Positions 33,996 to 41,753 of a stretch of DNA of 64,000 nt are shown here, one piece after another. Within the stretch, counting starts at the first letter, position 1. Every line of letters starts with the position of its first letter. The DNA is taken from assembly GCF_014645735.1 (NCBI RefSeq), contig NZ_BMMH01000018.1, positions 36,900 through 100,899 on the forward strand. Reading direction: 5' to 3'. This DNA comes from Nocardia jinanensis (GTDB lineage Bacteria > Actinomycetota > Actinomycetes > Mycobacteriales > Mycobacteriaceae). The notes under the pieces were generated by a model, which was given only the letters and a program-made list of their open reading frames with translations, did no database searches and was not told the DNA's origin. The position numbers and the translations under genes are program-made.

Positions 33996-34247
33996 CTACC
34001 ACCGGGCACGGTCGAGCTCCTTGTAGCCCGCCGCCCGCAACCGCGCGACCACACAATCGAATTCGGCGCGCAGCCGGGCGAAATCGTCCCCGGACGGTTC
34101 CCGGGGCGGGCCCGGCAGGGCCCGGATCCCCGCCGCGACCCGCCGCAGGGTCTCGATATCGGTGCGGTATTCGTCGTGCAGAAGTCGCATGGTCCCGGCC
34201 ATGGCCAGATTTGTCGGTGGGCGGCCGGAAGTGCGTCGCTCGTGCAT
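33996..34247 (-). CDS. Hypothetical 83-residue helical protein
   Basis: Starts MHERRTSGRPPTNLAMAGTM with a good GGGGAGAAAC ribosome-binding site directly before the ATG. The rest is helical and charged (YRTDIETLRRVAAGIRAL, FARLRAEFDCVVARLRAAGYKELD). No domain recognised. It leads into the frameshifted gene at 33697-33982, so the two likely formed a small operon. Confidence 0.55.
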   Translation of the reverse strand: MHERRTSGRPPTNLAMAGTMRLLHDEYRTDIETLRRVAAGIRALPGPPREPSGDDFARLRAEFDCVVARLRAAGYKELDRARW

Positions 34248-34441
34248 GTTTCTCCCCGGTGAGTTGTGGTGGCAGGCACCCGGCGCCGGGGAGGGCGAGG
34301 AACGAGAATTCTCGACGGTGGTGGAAAGCCGTTCGACCCGGCGCCGGGGCCGGGACAGAGCCTCTCAACTCGAATGCGCTGTGTCTGTGTCCATTCCGGC
34401 CCGGACCGGTCCGAAGGAGCACAAGCGAATGCTCGGGATCG

Positions 34442-35272
34442 TCAGTACTCCAGGCGGACCGCATCGGCGAGCTCGCGCATTTCGGGCGTGAGTGTCCGGC
34501 GGTGCCGCACAATCGAGCCGAGGATGTCGCGGGCGTAGCGTTGCTGCGGCAGCCACTCCGGGGCGAGACCGCGTACATCTTGGAGGGTGGCCACCGCTTC
34601 GCCGTAATCGCGGAGCGCGACATGAGCATTCGCCACGTCCAGCCGGTGCCGCAGCCGTGGCGCGGCGGTCTGCGACGGTACGGCTGCCGCCGGTATGGCG
34701 TCCGCGATGGCGAGTACCCGGTCGGGCCGGCCGGTGATGACGGCGCATTCACCTGCTATCTGGGCGACGGTGACCGGTCCGTACGGCCGGTGTGGCGCCG
34801 GGTCGTAGGACATCTCCCGGCCGATCCGATCTGCTGCGGATTTCGCCAGCGAGAGAGCGTCCTCGGTGACTCCTGGACTGTTGTCGCGCACCCCGACATT
34901 CGCGACGTACAACCACAAACGGCCCCACAGCGCGAGCTGTATCGGTGTCGCCCGGGAGAACCGGGGCTCGATATCGTCGGCCCACCGCTGCGCGAGATCG
35001 GCCGCCGTCTGGAGCTGTCCCTGGCGGAGATGACTCCACACGAGGGCGTTCACGGGCGCGGCGGCGGTCCAGCGGTCGGGGGCTTCGTCGATGGCCCGGG
35101 CCAATGCGTCGGCGGCACTGTCGAACTGGCGATTCTGGACGAGCAGCCATCCGGTCACCACCGACTCTGTCGGCCCGGTCGCTACCGACAGGGCGACGGC
35201 GCTCGCGTGGCCACCGCAGCGAAGAGCATGGAGTACGAGCAATCCGGCATCGGCCGATACCCGAGGTTCCAT
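34442..35272 (-). CDS. TPR-like protein, apparently a regulator lacking its HTH
   Basis: 276 residues of repeated helical pairs (FDSAADALARAIDEAPDRW, LQTAADLAQRWADDI, YGEAVATLQDV), like the sensory C-terminal half of XRE-type regulators of actinobacteria. The expected N-terminal helix-turn-helix is missing: the ATG at 35272 directly abuts a palindromic operator and no frame continues upstream. It has no ribosome-binding site, so it is either leaderless or a truncated remnant. Divergent from the FAD monooxygenase. Confidence 0.5.
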   Translation of the reverse strand: MEPRVSADAGLLVLHALRCGGHASAVALSVATGPTESVVTGWLLVQNRQFDSAADALARAIDEAPDRWTAAAPVNALVWSHLRQGQLQTAADLAQRWADDIEPRFSRATPIQLALWGRLWLYVANVGVRDNSPGVTEDALSLAKSAADRIGREMSYDPAPHRPYGPVTVAQIAGECAVITGRPDRVLAIADAIPAAAVPSQTAAPRLRHRLDVANAHVALRDYGEAVATLQDVRGLAPEWLPQQRYARDILGSIVRHRRTLTPEMRELADAVRLEY

Positions 35273-35293
35273 TCGTCAACCTTAGGTTGACGA
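35273..35293. promoter_or_regulatory. Palindromic operator 1
   Basis: TCGTCAACC-TTA-GGTTGACGA, perfect 9-bp arms, next to the ATG of the TPR-like gene. Shares the half-site TCGTCAAC with operator 2. Symmetry suits a TetR or similar dimer. Confidence 0.8.
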
Positions 35294-35300
35294 TTCCGGT

Positions 35301-35323
35301 ATCGTCAACTATTAGTTGACGAT
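35301..35323. promoter_or_regulatory. Palindromic operator 2
   Basis: ATCGTCAACTA-T-TAGTTGACGAT, 11-bp arms, 32 bases before the monooxygenase GTG. Its centre is 29 bases from that of operator 1, close to an integral number of helical turns. Confidence 0.8.
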
Positions 35324-35355
35324 ATTCGAACAGCGGCCGACACCCAGGAGCAGTA

Positions 35356-36834
35356 GTGGTCGATTACGAGAACGCGGCGCGACACCCCGGCGGGCCAGAG
35401 GCGAAACGGGCGGTGATCGTGGGCGCGGGTATAGCCGGGCTGGCGGCGGCGTTGCGGATGCACCGGGAAGGCTGGGATGTCGTCGTGCTCGAGCGGGCCC
35501 CCGCGCGGCGCAGCAGCGGCTACCTGCTGAACCTGCACGGGCCCGGATACGACGCCGCCGAGCGGCTCGGCCTGCTGCCCGCGCTCGTTCCACGGGATAT
35601 CGGATTCTTCACGTCGGTTCTCGTGCACGCCGACGGCCGGGAGAAGTTCACCGTGCCCGCCGCCGTCGCGCAGGCGGCGGTGGGAAACCGGGCGCTGAGC
35701 CTCTTCCGTGGCGATCTGGAGTCCGCGCTGTACGACGTGGTGGCCGCTCACGCCGATATCCGGTTCGCCACCACAGTGCAGGCGGTGACCCAGCAAACCG
35801 ATGCGGTCGAGGTCGCGCTGAGTGACGGCACGCACCTGCGGGCCGACCTGCTCATCGGCGCCGACGGCGTGCACTCCCGGATCCGCGAACTCGTTTTCGG
35901 CCCCGAAGCCGACTATCTGGTGGAACTGGATCACATGGTGGGCGCTTTCCCGCTCGATACCGTTCCCGCGCATGTTCCCGAAGGCGTCGGCACTACGTTC
36001 CTCGGACCCCGGCGCACAGCCGCGGTCATGAACCTGGGCCCGGGCCGATCCTCGGCGTTCTTCACCTACCGCAGCCCCGACTCGTCGGCCGAATCGGCAC
36101 GCGGCGCCGCGCCCGCGCTCACCGCGGCGTTCGGTGACCTCGGCGGCGGTATCGCCGAGGCACTCCAGCAGCTCGCCGCCGATCCGGCCGACGCCTACTT
36201 CGATTCGGTCGGTCAGATCGTCATCGACCGGTGGAGTCACGGCCGGGTAGTACTCCTCGGCGACGCCGCGTGGTGTGTGACCGTATTCGCTGGCTACGGC
36301 GCGGCCCTCGCCCTCGACGGCGCGGACCGTCTCGGCGCCGCTGTAGCGGCCCACGGCGACGACCTCGCCGCCGCACTCGATACCTGGGAGCAATCGTTGC
36401 GCCCGGAGGTCCGTAAACGACAAGCCCTGGCCCGCAAGGGGATCAGCCGGTTCGCTCCGCCCACCCGTGCGCACGTCTGGGCCGGGGATCTCATGCTGCG
36501 CGCCATCCAGCTGCCCGGGTATCCGAGGTCTCGTCCAGCGATCGATCCAGCGCGCGAACAACTGATCGCCACCCGACAAGGAGAAAGGCCCCCGACCAGA
36601 ACCCAGCTGGTCGGGGGCCTTCCTCGTACGTGCCCTCGGCAGGAATCGAACCTGCGGCCTTCTGCTCCGGAGGCAGACGCTCTATCCCCTGAGCTACGAG
36701 GGCGGGGATCCACCCGGCTCGACCGTCAGCCGGTCGATCGGGCGGTCCACAGCGTATCGCATCACCGCCGGTGCGGCCAAAACGAGTGGTGGCGGATCAG
36801 TTCAGCGGAAGCGGCCGGCCCCCGCGGGCGGTGA
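35356..36834 (+). CDS. FAD-dependent monooxygenase with aberrant C-terminal extension
   Basis: GTG start with GGAG six bases upstream. N-terminal FAD-binding GxGxxG (VIVGAGIAGLAAAL), the central DG motif (LLIGADGVHSRIREL) and the GD motif (VVLLGDAAWCVTVFAGYGAAL) define a group A flavin hydroxylase (PHBH/UbiH/TetX type) acting with NAD(P)H on aromatic or polyketide substrates. The family part ends near residue 400. The frame then reads through a strong hairpin terminator and antisense through tRNA-Arg to 36834, overlapping the end of the DUF305 gene. The last 80 or so residues (PRQESNLRPSAPEADAL) are therefore probably not native. A TGA lies one frame away at about 36562. Likely controlled by the two upstream palindromes. 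Confidence 0.8.
   Translation: MVDYENAARHPGGPEAKRAVIVGAGIAGLAAALRMHREGWDVVVLERAPARRSSGYLLNLHGPGYDAAERLGLLPALVPRDIGFFTSVLVHADGREKFTVPAAVAQAAVGNRALSLFRGDLESALYDVVAAHADIRFATTVQAVTQQTDAVEVALSDGTHLRADLLIGADGVHSRIRELVFGPEADYLVELDHMVGAFPLDTVPAHVPEGVGTTFLGPRRTAAVMNLGPGRSSAFFTYRSPDSSAESARGAAPALTAAFGDLGGGIAEALQQLAADPADAYFDSVGQIVIDRWSHGRVVLLGDAAWCVTVFAGYGAALALDGADRLGAAVAAHGDDLAAALDTWEQSLRPEVRKRQALARKGISRFAPPTRAHVWAGDLMLRAIQLPGYPRSRPAIDPAREQLIATRQGERPPTRTQLVGGLPRTCPRQESNLRPSAPEADALSPELRGRGSTRLDRQPVDRAVHSVSHHRRCGQNEWWRISSAEAAGPRGR
36585..36621 (-). terminator. Terminator after tRNA-Arg
   Basis: Perfect 15-bp stem AAGGCCCCCGACCAG / CTGGTCGGGGGCCTT with a 7-base loop. On the minus strand a TTTCTCC stretch follows. 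It ends the tRNA-Arg transcript and may also stop the monooxygenase transcript. Confidence 0.9.
36631..36703 (-). tRNA. tRNA-Arg (CCG)
   Basis: 73 bases. The acceptor GCCCTCG pairs with CGAGGGC, discriminator A. The anticodon stem-loop TCTGCCTCCGGAGCAGA gives anticodon CCG. The T-arm is GCAGGTTCGAATCCTGC-like. CCA is not encoded. Confidence 0.95.
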
Positions 36835-37528
36835 GCATATCGGTGATGAGCCGGGCTTCACCCTGTTGCGCGGCCAGCATCTGCCCGGCCAGGATGCTGA
36901 TCTCACCGGTTCCGGCGTGTTCGGCGCCGTATTCGAGCATCGGCACCCCGCCCTCGTGGTGGCGGAGCATGAGCTGGAGGAACAGCACATCGAGAGCGGT
37001 GCCGCGCGCGTCGCGCAATCGCTGGATATCCTCGGTGCTCGCCATTCCGGGCATGGCGGCCATCGCGCCGGTCTCGTGCATACCGGAGTCGTGGTCGTGG
37101 CCGTCGCCGCCGTGCTGATCCGCACTCTGCGCATCGTGCATCCAGCCCATGTAGCCGTCCGTGCCGCGGGCGGGGGCGCCCCACATCTGCAACCAGCCCT
37201 GCATCCGGCCGATCTGGCTCTGCTGGGTGGTCAGGATGTCGTAGGCCAGGCGCTGGACCGCCGGATCGGTGGAACCGAGCAGCGCGATCCCGGACATCTC
37301 CACGGCCTGGGTGTGATGCGCCGACATATCCTGCGCGAATCCGATATCGACCGGGCCGGGGGCGCTGTCGCCGGAATCGTCCGGCGACAGCAGCACACCC
37401 GCTCCGAACCCGATCACGAGCAGCGCGATCGCGGCGATGATCAGCAGCGGAGTGCGCTGACCGCGTAATTGGGCGCGCAGACCGGATTCGGGGCGGGGTT
37501 CGGCCTCGGAGGTGTCCGCGTCCGGCAT
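36797..37528 (-). CDS. DUF305-domain membrane-anchored protein
   Basis: 243 residues. One membrane helix (PLLIIAAIALLVIGFGAGVLL, about 27-47) anchors an external four-helix DUF305 domain. It has the paired motifs DIGFAQDMSAHHTQAVEM and LFLQLMLRHHEGGVPM, and a His/Met-rich insert (MHDAQSADQHGGDGHDHDSGMHETGAM) that could bind metal such as copper. The ATG overlaps the stop of the DUF3105 gene (TAATG), so the two are translated together. Function not established. Confidence 0.9.
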   Translation of the reverse strand: MPDADTSEAEPRPESGLRAQLRGQRTPLLIIAAIALLVIGFGAGVLLSPDDSGDSAPGPVDIGFAQDMSAHHTQAVEMSGIALLGSTDPAVQRLAYDILTTQQSQIGRMQGWLQMWGAPARGTDGYMGWMHDAQSADQHGGDGHDHDSGMHETGAMAAMPGMASTEDIQRLRDARGTALDVLFLQLMLRHHEGGVPMLEYGAEHAGTGEISILAGQMLAAQQGEARLITDMLTARGGRPLPLN

Positions 37529-38436
37529 TACTGTCCGGCTCCGGGCGCCTGCTGGTCGGGCAGCGTGCCGGGCATCCCCGGAATCGCCGGGATACCACCC
37601 GGCAACCCTCCGGGCAGACCGCCGGGCGCGCCCGTACCGCCGAGCTCGCCCTGATCGGGCTGCAGGCCGGCGCCGTCCATCGGCACGGCGTCGGGACCCG
37701 GTTCACTCGGGTCGTAGGGCGGCGGGTTCTGGGTATCGAAGGCGACGGTCGCGCAGTCGGCGCCGACCTCGGGGTAGGCGAAGTTGTTCAGGCGCAACGC
37801 CGTGATGAACTGGCCGACCCGCTCGTCGTCGGCGCTGTTCACCGTGAGCTGATGGCCCCAGGACTGCAGCGAGACCGGCGCTTCCTGGTCGGGATGCGGC
37901 GACATGAGCATGTACTGCTCACCCTCGACCTTCTTCTTCAGCGTGTCGACACCGGACTGGTCGACCTTGTCCGGGTTGTAGGTGATCCACACGGCACCGT
38001 GCTCCAGCGAGTGCACCGCGTTCTCGTCGCGCAGCGCCTTGTCGTAGACGGTGCCCATGCAGTTGGCCCACGAGGCGTCGTGCGGGCCGCCGAACGGCGG
38101 GGTCTGGTCGTAGGCCACCCGCTGGGTCCCGTCGATATGCAGACCGGCCGGGTACTCCTTTTTGACCACGCCCTGGATCTGGTCGGAGGGATCCTGTTTC
38201 TGCTCCGACGGGGTGAATTTCTCCAGGGCTGCCTTCTCCTGATACTTGGGCACCAGGTTCACCGCCAGCGCCGCGACCAGTCCGACCAGCAGCACCACCG
38301 CGCCGATGGTGAGCCAGGGGATTCGCTGTGTGATCGGGGGTTTGCCCTTGTTCTTACCGCCGCTCGCGCGGGCACCCGCGACTTTGCCCGCCGCCTGCAC
38401 GGCCTTCGCCGATTTGGCGCTCGTCCTGTTCGGCAT
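37528..38436 (-). CDS. DUF3105-domain membrane protein
   Basis: 302 residues from the ATG of MPNRTSAKSAKAVQ; the longer frame to 38571 is unsupported. A Lys/Ala/Gly-rich cytoplasmic start and a membrane helix (LTIGAVVLLVGLVAALAVNLV) lead to an external DUF3105 domain with PPFGGPHDASWANCMGTVYDKALRDENAVHSLEHGAVWITY and YMLMSPHP. The conserved His and Cys suggest a metal or redox site. A Pro/Gly tail follows. Paired with DUF305 as in many Mycobacteriales. It diverges from argS. Confidence 0.88.
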   Translation of the reverse strand: MPNRTSAKSAKAVQAAGKVAGARASGGKNKGKPPITQRIPWLTIGAVVLLVGLVAALAVNLVPKYQEKAALEKFTPSEQKQDPSDQIQGVVKKEYPAGLHIDGTQRVAYDQTPPFGGPHDASWANCMGTVYDKALRDENAVHSLEHGAVWITYNPDKVDQSGVDTLKKKVEGEQYMLMSPHPDQEAPVSLQSWGHQLTVNSADDERVGQFITALRLNNFAYPEVGADCATVAFDTQNPPPYDPSEPGPDAVPMDGAGLQPDQGELGGTGAPGGLPGGLPGGIPAIPGMPGTLPDQQAPGAGQ

Positions 38437-38583
38437 ACCGGTCCCAGCTTCTTTCCACGTTGTTGAACAGTGTCCAGTGGGTGCAGTCGGACGAGGCCCG
38501 TCCACAGTCCGCGCGCGGCCGAAGCATAGGCGGAGGTGCGCCTGGCTGCGGTGCCCACTCGCGGCGTGCACCCACTCGGACCA

Positions 38584-38589
38584 TAGGAT
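38584..38589 (+). promoter_or_regulatory. -10 element of argS
   Basis: TAGGAT lies eight bases before the argS GTG with no ribosome-binding site between, placing the transcript start at or next to the start codon. No clear -35 box. Confidence 0.45.
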
Positions 38590-38597
38590 AGAGACTC

Positions 38598-40256
38598 GTG
38601 ACTCCAGCCGACCTTGCAGATCTCCTTCACGCCACCGCGGCGAAGGTCCTCGCCGAACGTGGACTGGATGCCTCGGTGCTGCCCGGCACGGTCGATGTGG
38701 AGCGTCCGCGGAACCCGGAGCACGGTGACTACAGCACCAATGTAGCGATGAAGGTCGCGAAGAAGGCCGGCACCAATCCGCGGGATCTGGCGGGCTGGCT
38801 CGCCACGGCGTTGAGCGATACCGAGGCCGTCGCTTCCGCGGAGGTCGCCGGGCCGGGGTTCCTGAACATCCGGGTGGCCGCGTCCGCGCAGGGTGCGGTG
38901 CTCGATCAGGTACACGCGGCCGGAGCGGACTACGGTACCGGGGCCGCCCTCAGCGGGACCAAGATCAACCTGGAGTTCGTCTCCGCCAACCCGACCGGCC
39001 CGGTACATCTGGGCGGGACCCGCTGGGCGGCGGTCGGCGACGCCCTGGGCCGGATCCTCGCCGCGCAGGGCGCCGAGGTCACCCGCGAGTACTACTTCAA
39101 CGATCACGGCGGGCAGATCACCCGGTTCGCCGAATCGCTGGTCGCGGCCGCCACCGGCGCGCCCACCCCGGAGAACGGGTACGCGGGCGCCTATATCGGT
39201 GAGATCGCCGACCGGATCGTCGCCGCCCATCCCGGTGCGGCCGAACTCGACCCCGAAAAGCGGCTGGAACTGTTCCGCGCCGAGGGCGTGGAACAGATGT
39301 TCGCGCACATCAAGAAGACGCTGCACGAATTCGGCACCGATTTCGATGTGTATTTCAACGAGAGTTCGCTGTTCGCCTCGGGCGCGGTGGAACGCGCGGT
39401 GGAAACCCTGAAGAATTCCGGTGACCTGTACTCCAAGGACGGCGCCTGGTGGATCGCCAGCTCCGAATACGGTGACGATCAGGATCGGGTCGTCATCAAG
39501 AGCGATGGAAATGCCGCCTATATCGCCGGGGATATCGCCTATCTGCAGGACAAGAGGGCGCGCGGTTTCGATCTGTGCATCTATATGCTCGGCGCCGACC
39601 ATCACGGCTACATCGGCCGGTTGAAGGCCGCGGCCGCCGCGTTCGGTGACGATCCCGACAGCGTCGAGGTACTCATCGGTCAGATGGTGAACCTGCTGCG
39701 CGACGGGGTGGCGGTGCGGATGAGCAAACGCGCCGGCACCGTGGTCACACTCGACGATCTGGTCGAGGCCATCGGTGTCGATGCCGCCCGGTACTCGCTG
39801 GTGCGCAGTTCGGTGAACTCGAGCATCGATATCGATCTGGACCTGTGGGCCAAACAGGACAGCGTGAACCCGGTGTACTACGTGCAGTACGCCCACGCCC
39901 GCGCCGCGTCCATCGCGCGCAATGCCGCCGAATTCGAATACGACACGGTGACACCGGATTTCGCCCTCCTCGATTCGGAGTTCGAGGGTGCGCTCATCCG
40001 CACGGTCGGTGAGTTCCCCCGGGTGGTGGCGAGTGCGGCGACGCTGCGCGAACCGCACCGCATCGCCCGGTACCTGGAGGAACTCGCCGGTGCCTACCAC
40101 CCGTTCCAGACCAACAAGGCCCTGCGCGTACTGCCGTTGGGTGACGAACCCGTCTCACCGGTCAACGCCGCCCGCCTGGTGCTGGTGAACGCCACCCGTC
40201 AGGTGCTGGCCAACGGCCTGGCTCTGCTCGGCGTCACCGCCCCGGAGCGCATGTGA
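38598..40256 (+). CDS. argS: Arginyl-tRNA synthetase
   Basis: 552 residues from GTG, normal size. N-terminal tRNA-recognition domain (NVAMKVAKKAGTNPRDLAGWL), the class I HIGH-type motif in SANPTGPVHLGGTRWAAVGD, GADHHGYIGRLKAA, the KMSKS-like MSKRAGTVVTLDDLVEAIG, and the C-terminal anticodon-binding helical domain (ALLDSEFEGALIRTVGEFP). It charges tRNA-Arg; a tRNA-Arg(CCG) gene lies 1.9 kb upstream. Followed at 58 bases by lysA, the first gene of the aspartate-family block. Confidence 0.97.
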   Translation: MTPADLADLLHATAAKVLAERGLDASVLPGTVDVERPRNPEHGDYSTNVAMKVAKKAGTNPRDLAGWLATALSDTEAVASAEVAGPGFLNIRVAASAQGAVLDQVHAAGADYGTGAALSGTKINLEFVSANPTGPVHLGGTRWAAVGDALGRILAAQGAEVTREYYFNDHGGQITRFAESLVAAATGAPTPENGYAGAYIGEIADRIVAAHPGAAELDPEKRLELFRAEGVEQMFAHIKKTLHEFGTDFDVYFNESSLFASGAVERAVETLKNSGDLYSKDGAWWIASSEYGDDQDRVVIKSDGNAAYIAGDIAYLQDKRARGFDLCIYMLGADHHGYIGRLKAAAAAFGDDPDSVEVLIGQMVNLLRDGVAVRMSKRAGTVVTLDDLVEAIGVDAARYSLVRSSVNSSIDIDLDLWAKQDSVNPVYYVQYAHARAASIARNAAEFEYDTVTPDFALLDSEFEGALIRTVGEFPRVVASAATLREPHRIARYLEELAGAYHPFQTNKALRVLPLGDEPVSPVNAARLVLVNATRQVLANGLALLGVTAPERM

Positions 40257-40314
40257 CCGCGTCCCGAAATCGCATCGACCGACTGTTCCGGCAGTGGACG
40301 AGGAAGGAAGAACG

Positions 40315-41730
40315 ATGAGTGTCCATCCCGCCGGGCCCCGGCACGCCGAGATGCCGCATGCCCCGAGCCTGCCGGAACGCCCGGCCGACCCGCGGCAGTT
40401 GATCGACCTGCCCGCGCAGGTGTGGCCGCGCAACGCCACCCGCGGCGCCGACGATGTGGTCCGATTGGCGGGGGTGCCGGTCACCGAACTCGCCGCACAG
40501 TTCGGCACACCGCTGTTCGTGGTGGACGAGGACGATTTCCGGTCCCGCTGCCGCGATATGGTGCGCGCGTTCGGATCGGATTCGCGAGTCCACTACGCCT
40601 CCAAGGCTTTCCTGTGCGGGGAGATCGCGCGCTGGATCCGTGACGAAGGGCTCTCGCTGGACGTGTGCTCCGGCGGTGAACTGGCCGTGGCACTGCACGC
40701 GGGCTTCCCCGCCGGACGTATCGCCCTGCACGGCAACAACAAATCGGTGGCCGAGCTGGAAGCCGCGGTCGCGGCCGGAGTGGGCCATGTGGTGGTCGAT
40801 TCGCTGATCGAGATCGAGCGGCTCGAAGCCGTCGCCGGAGCGGCCGGGGTGGTGCAGGACGTCCTGGTCCGCGTCACCGTCGGCGTGGAGGCGCACACCC
40901 ACGAATACATCTCCACCGCGCACGAGGATCAGAAATTCGGTTTCTCCATTTCCGGCGGCGACGCCATGGAAGCGCTGGCCCGGGTATTCGAGGCCGATAA
41001 TCTGCGGCTGGTGGGATTGCACAGCCATATCGGATCGCAGATTTTCGAAATCGACGGTTTCGAAATCGCCGCGCACCGGATGCTGGGGCTGCTGCGCGAG
41101 GCCGTCGACAAATTCGGTGTCGAACGCACCGCGCAGATATCGCTGCTCGATCTCGGCGGCGGTCTCGGTATCTCCTACCTACCCTCCGACGATCCGCCGC
41201 CGCTGGACCTGTTCGCCGAGAAACTCCGTGTACTGGTCGCGCGCGAGGCCGAACTCGCCGGGTTGCCCGTCCCACGGATCGCGGTCGAACCGGGCCGTGC
41301 CATCGCCGGCCCCGGCACCGTGACCTTGTACGAGGTCGGCACGGTCAAGGATGTCTCGCTCGACGGCGGCCTGCGCCGGCGCTACGTGAGTGTGGACGGC
41401 GGGATGAGCGACAATATCCGGCCCGCGCTCTACCAGGCCGATTACCACTGCCAGCTGGTCTCGCGGGGATCGGAGGCCGCGCCGGTGGTCGCTCGCGTGG
41501 TCGGAAAGCACTGTGAGAGCGGCGATATCATCATCCGCGACACGTGGATTCCGGCCGATGCCGGCCCCGGCGATCTGATCGCGGTGGCCGGAACCGGTGC
41601 CTACTGCTATTCCATGTCGAGCCGGTACAACATGCTGACCCGCCCCGCTGTCGTCGCTGTGAGCGACGGCGCGGCCCGGCTGATCCTGCGCCGGGAAACG
41701 GTCGAGGACCTGCTCGGCCTGGAGGTCTGA
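40315..41730 (+). CDS. lysA: Diaminopimelate decarboxylase
   Basis: 471 residues from the ATG of MSVHPAGPRH with an AGGAAGGAAG site; an ATG at 40294 precedes it. PLP-dependent fold III: lysine in VHYASKAFLCGEIARWI, glycine loop LLDLGGGLGISY, EPGRAIAGPGTVTLYEV and the catalytic CESGDIIIRD, with the tyrosine segment GAYCYSMSSRYNM. It converts meso-diaminopimelate to lysine. The first of four tightly packed genes (lysA-hom-thrC-thrB) sharing aspartate semialdehyde as branch point. Confidence 0.97.
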   Translation: MSVHPAGPRHAEMPHAPSLPERPADPRQLIDLPAQVWPRNATRGADDVVRLAGVPVTELAAQFGTPLFVVDEDDFRSRCRDMVRAFGSDSRVHYASKAFLCGEIARWIRDEGLSLDVCSGGELAVALHAGFPAGRIALHGNNKSVAELEAAVAAGVGHVVVDSLIEIERLEAVAGAAGVVQDVLVRVTVGVEAHTHEYISTAHEDQKFGFSISGGDAMEALARVFEADNLRLVGLHSHIGSQIFEIDGFEIAAHRMLGLLREAVDKFGVERTAQISLLDLGGGLGISYLPSDDPPPLDLFAEKLRVLVAREAELAGLPVPRIAVEPGRAIAGPGTVTLYEVGTVKDVSLDGGLRRRYVSVDGGMSDNIRPALYQADYHCQLVSRGSEAAPVVARVVGKHCESGDIIIRDTWIPADAGPGDLIAVAGTGAYCYSMSSRYNMLTRPAVVAVSDGAARLILRRETVEDLLGLEV

Positions 41731-41753
41731 TGGACGCGACGAAAGGGGAGAGC

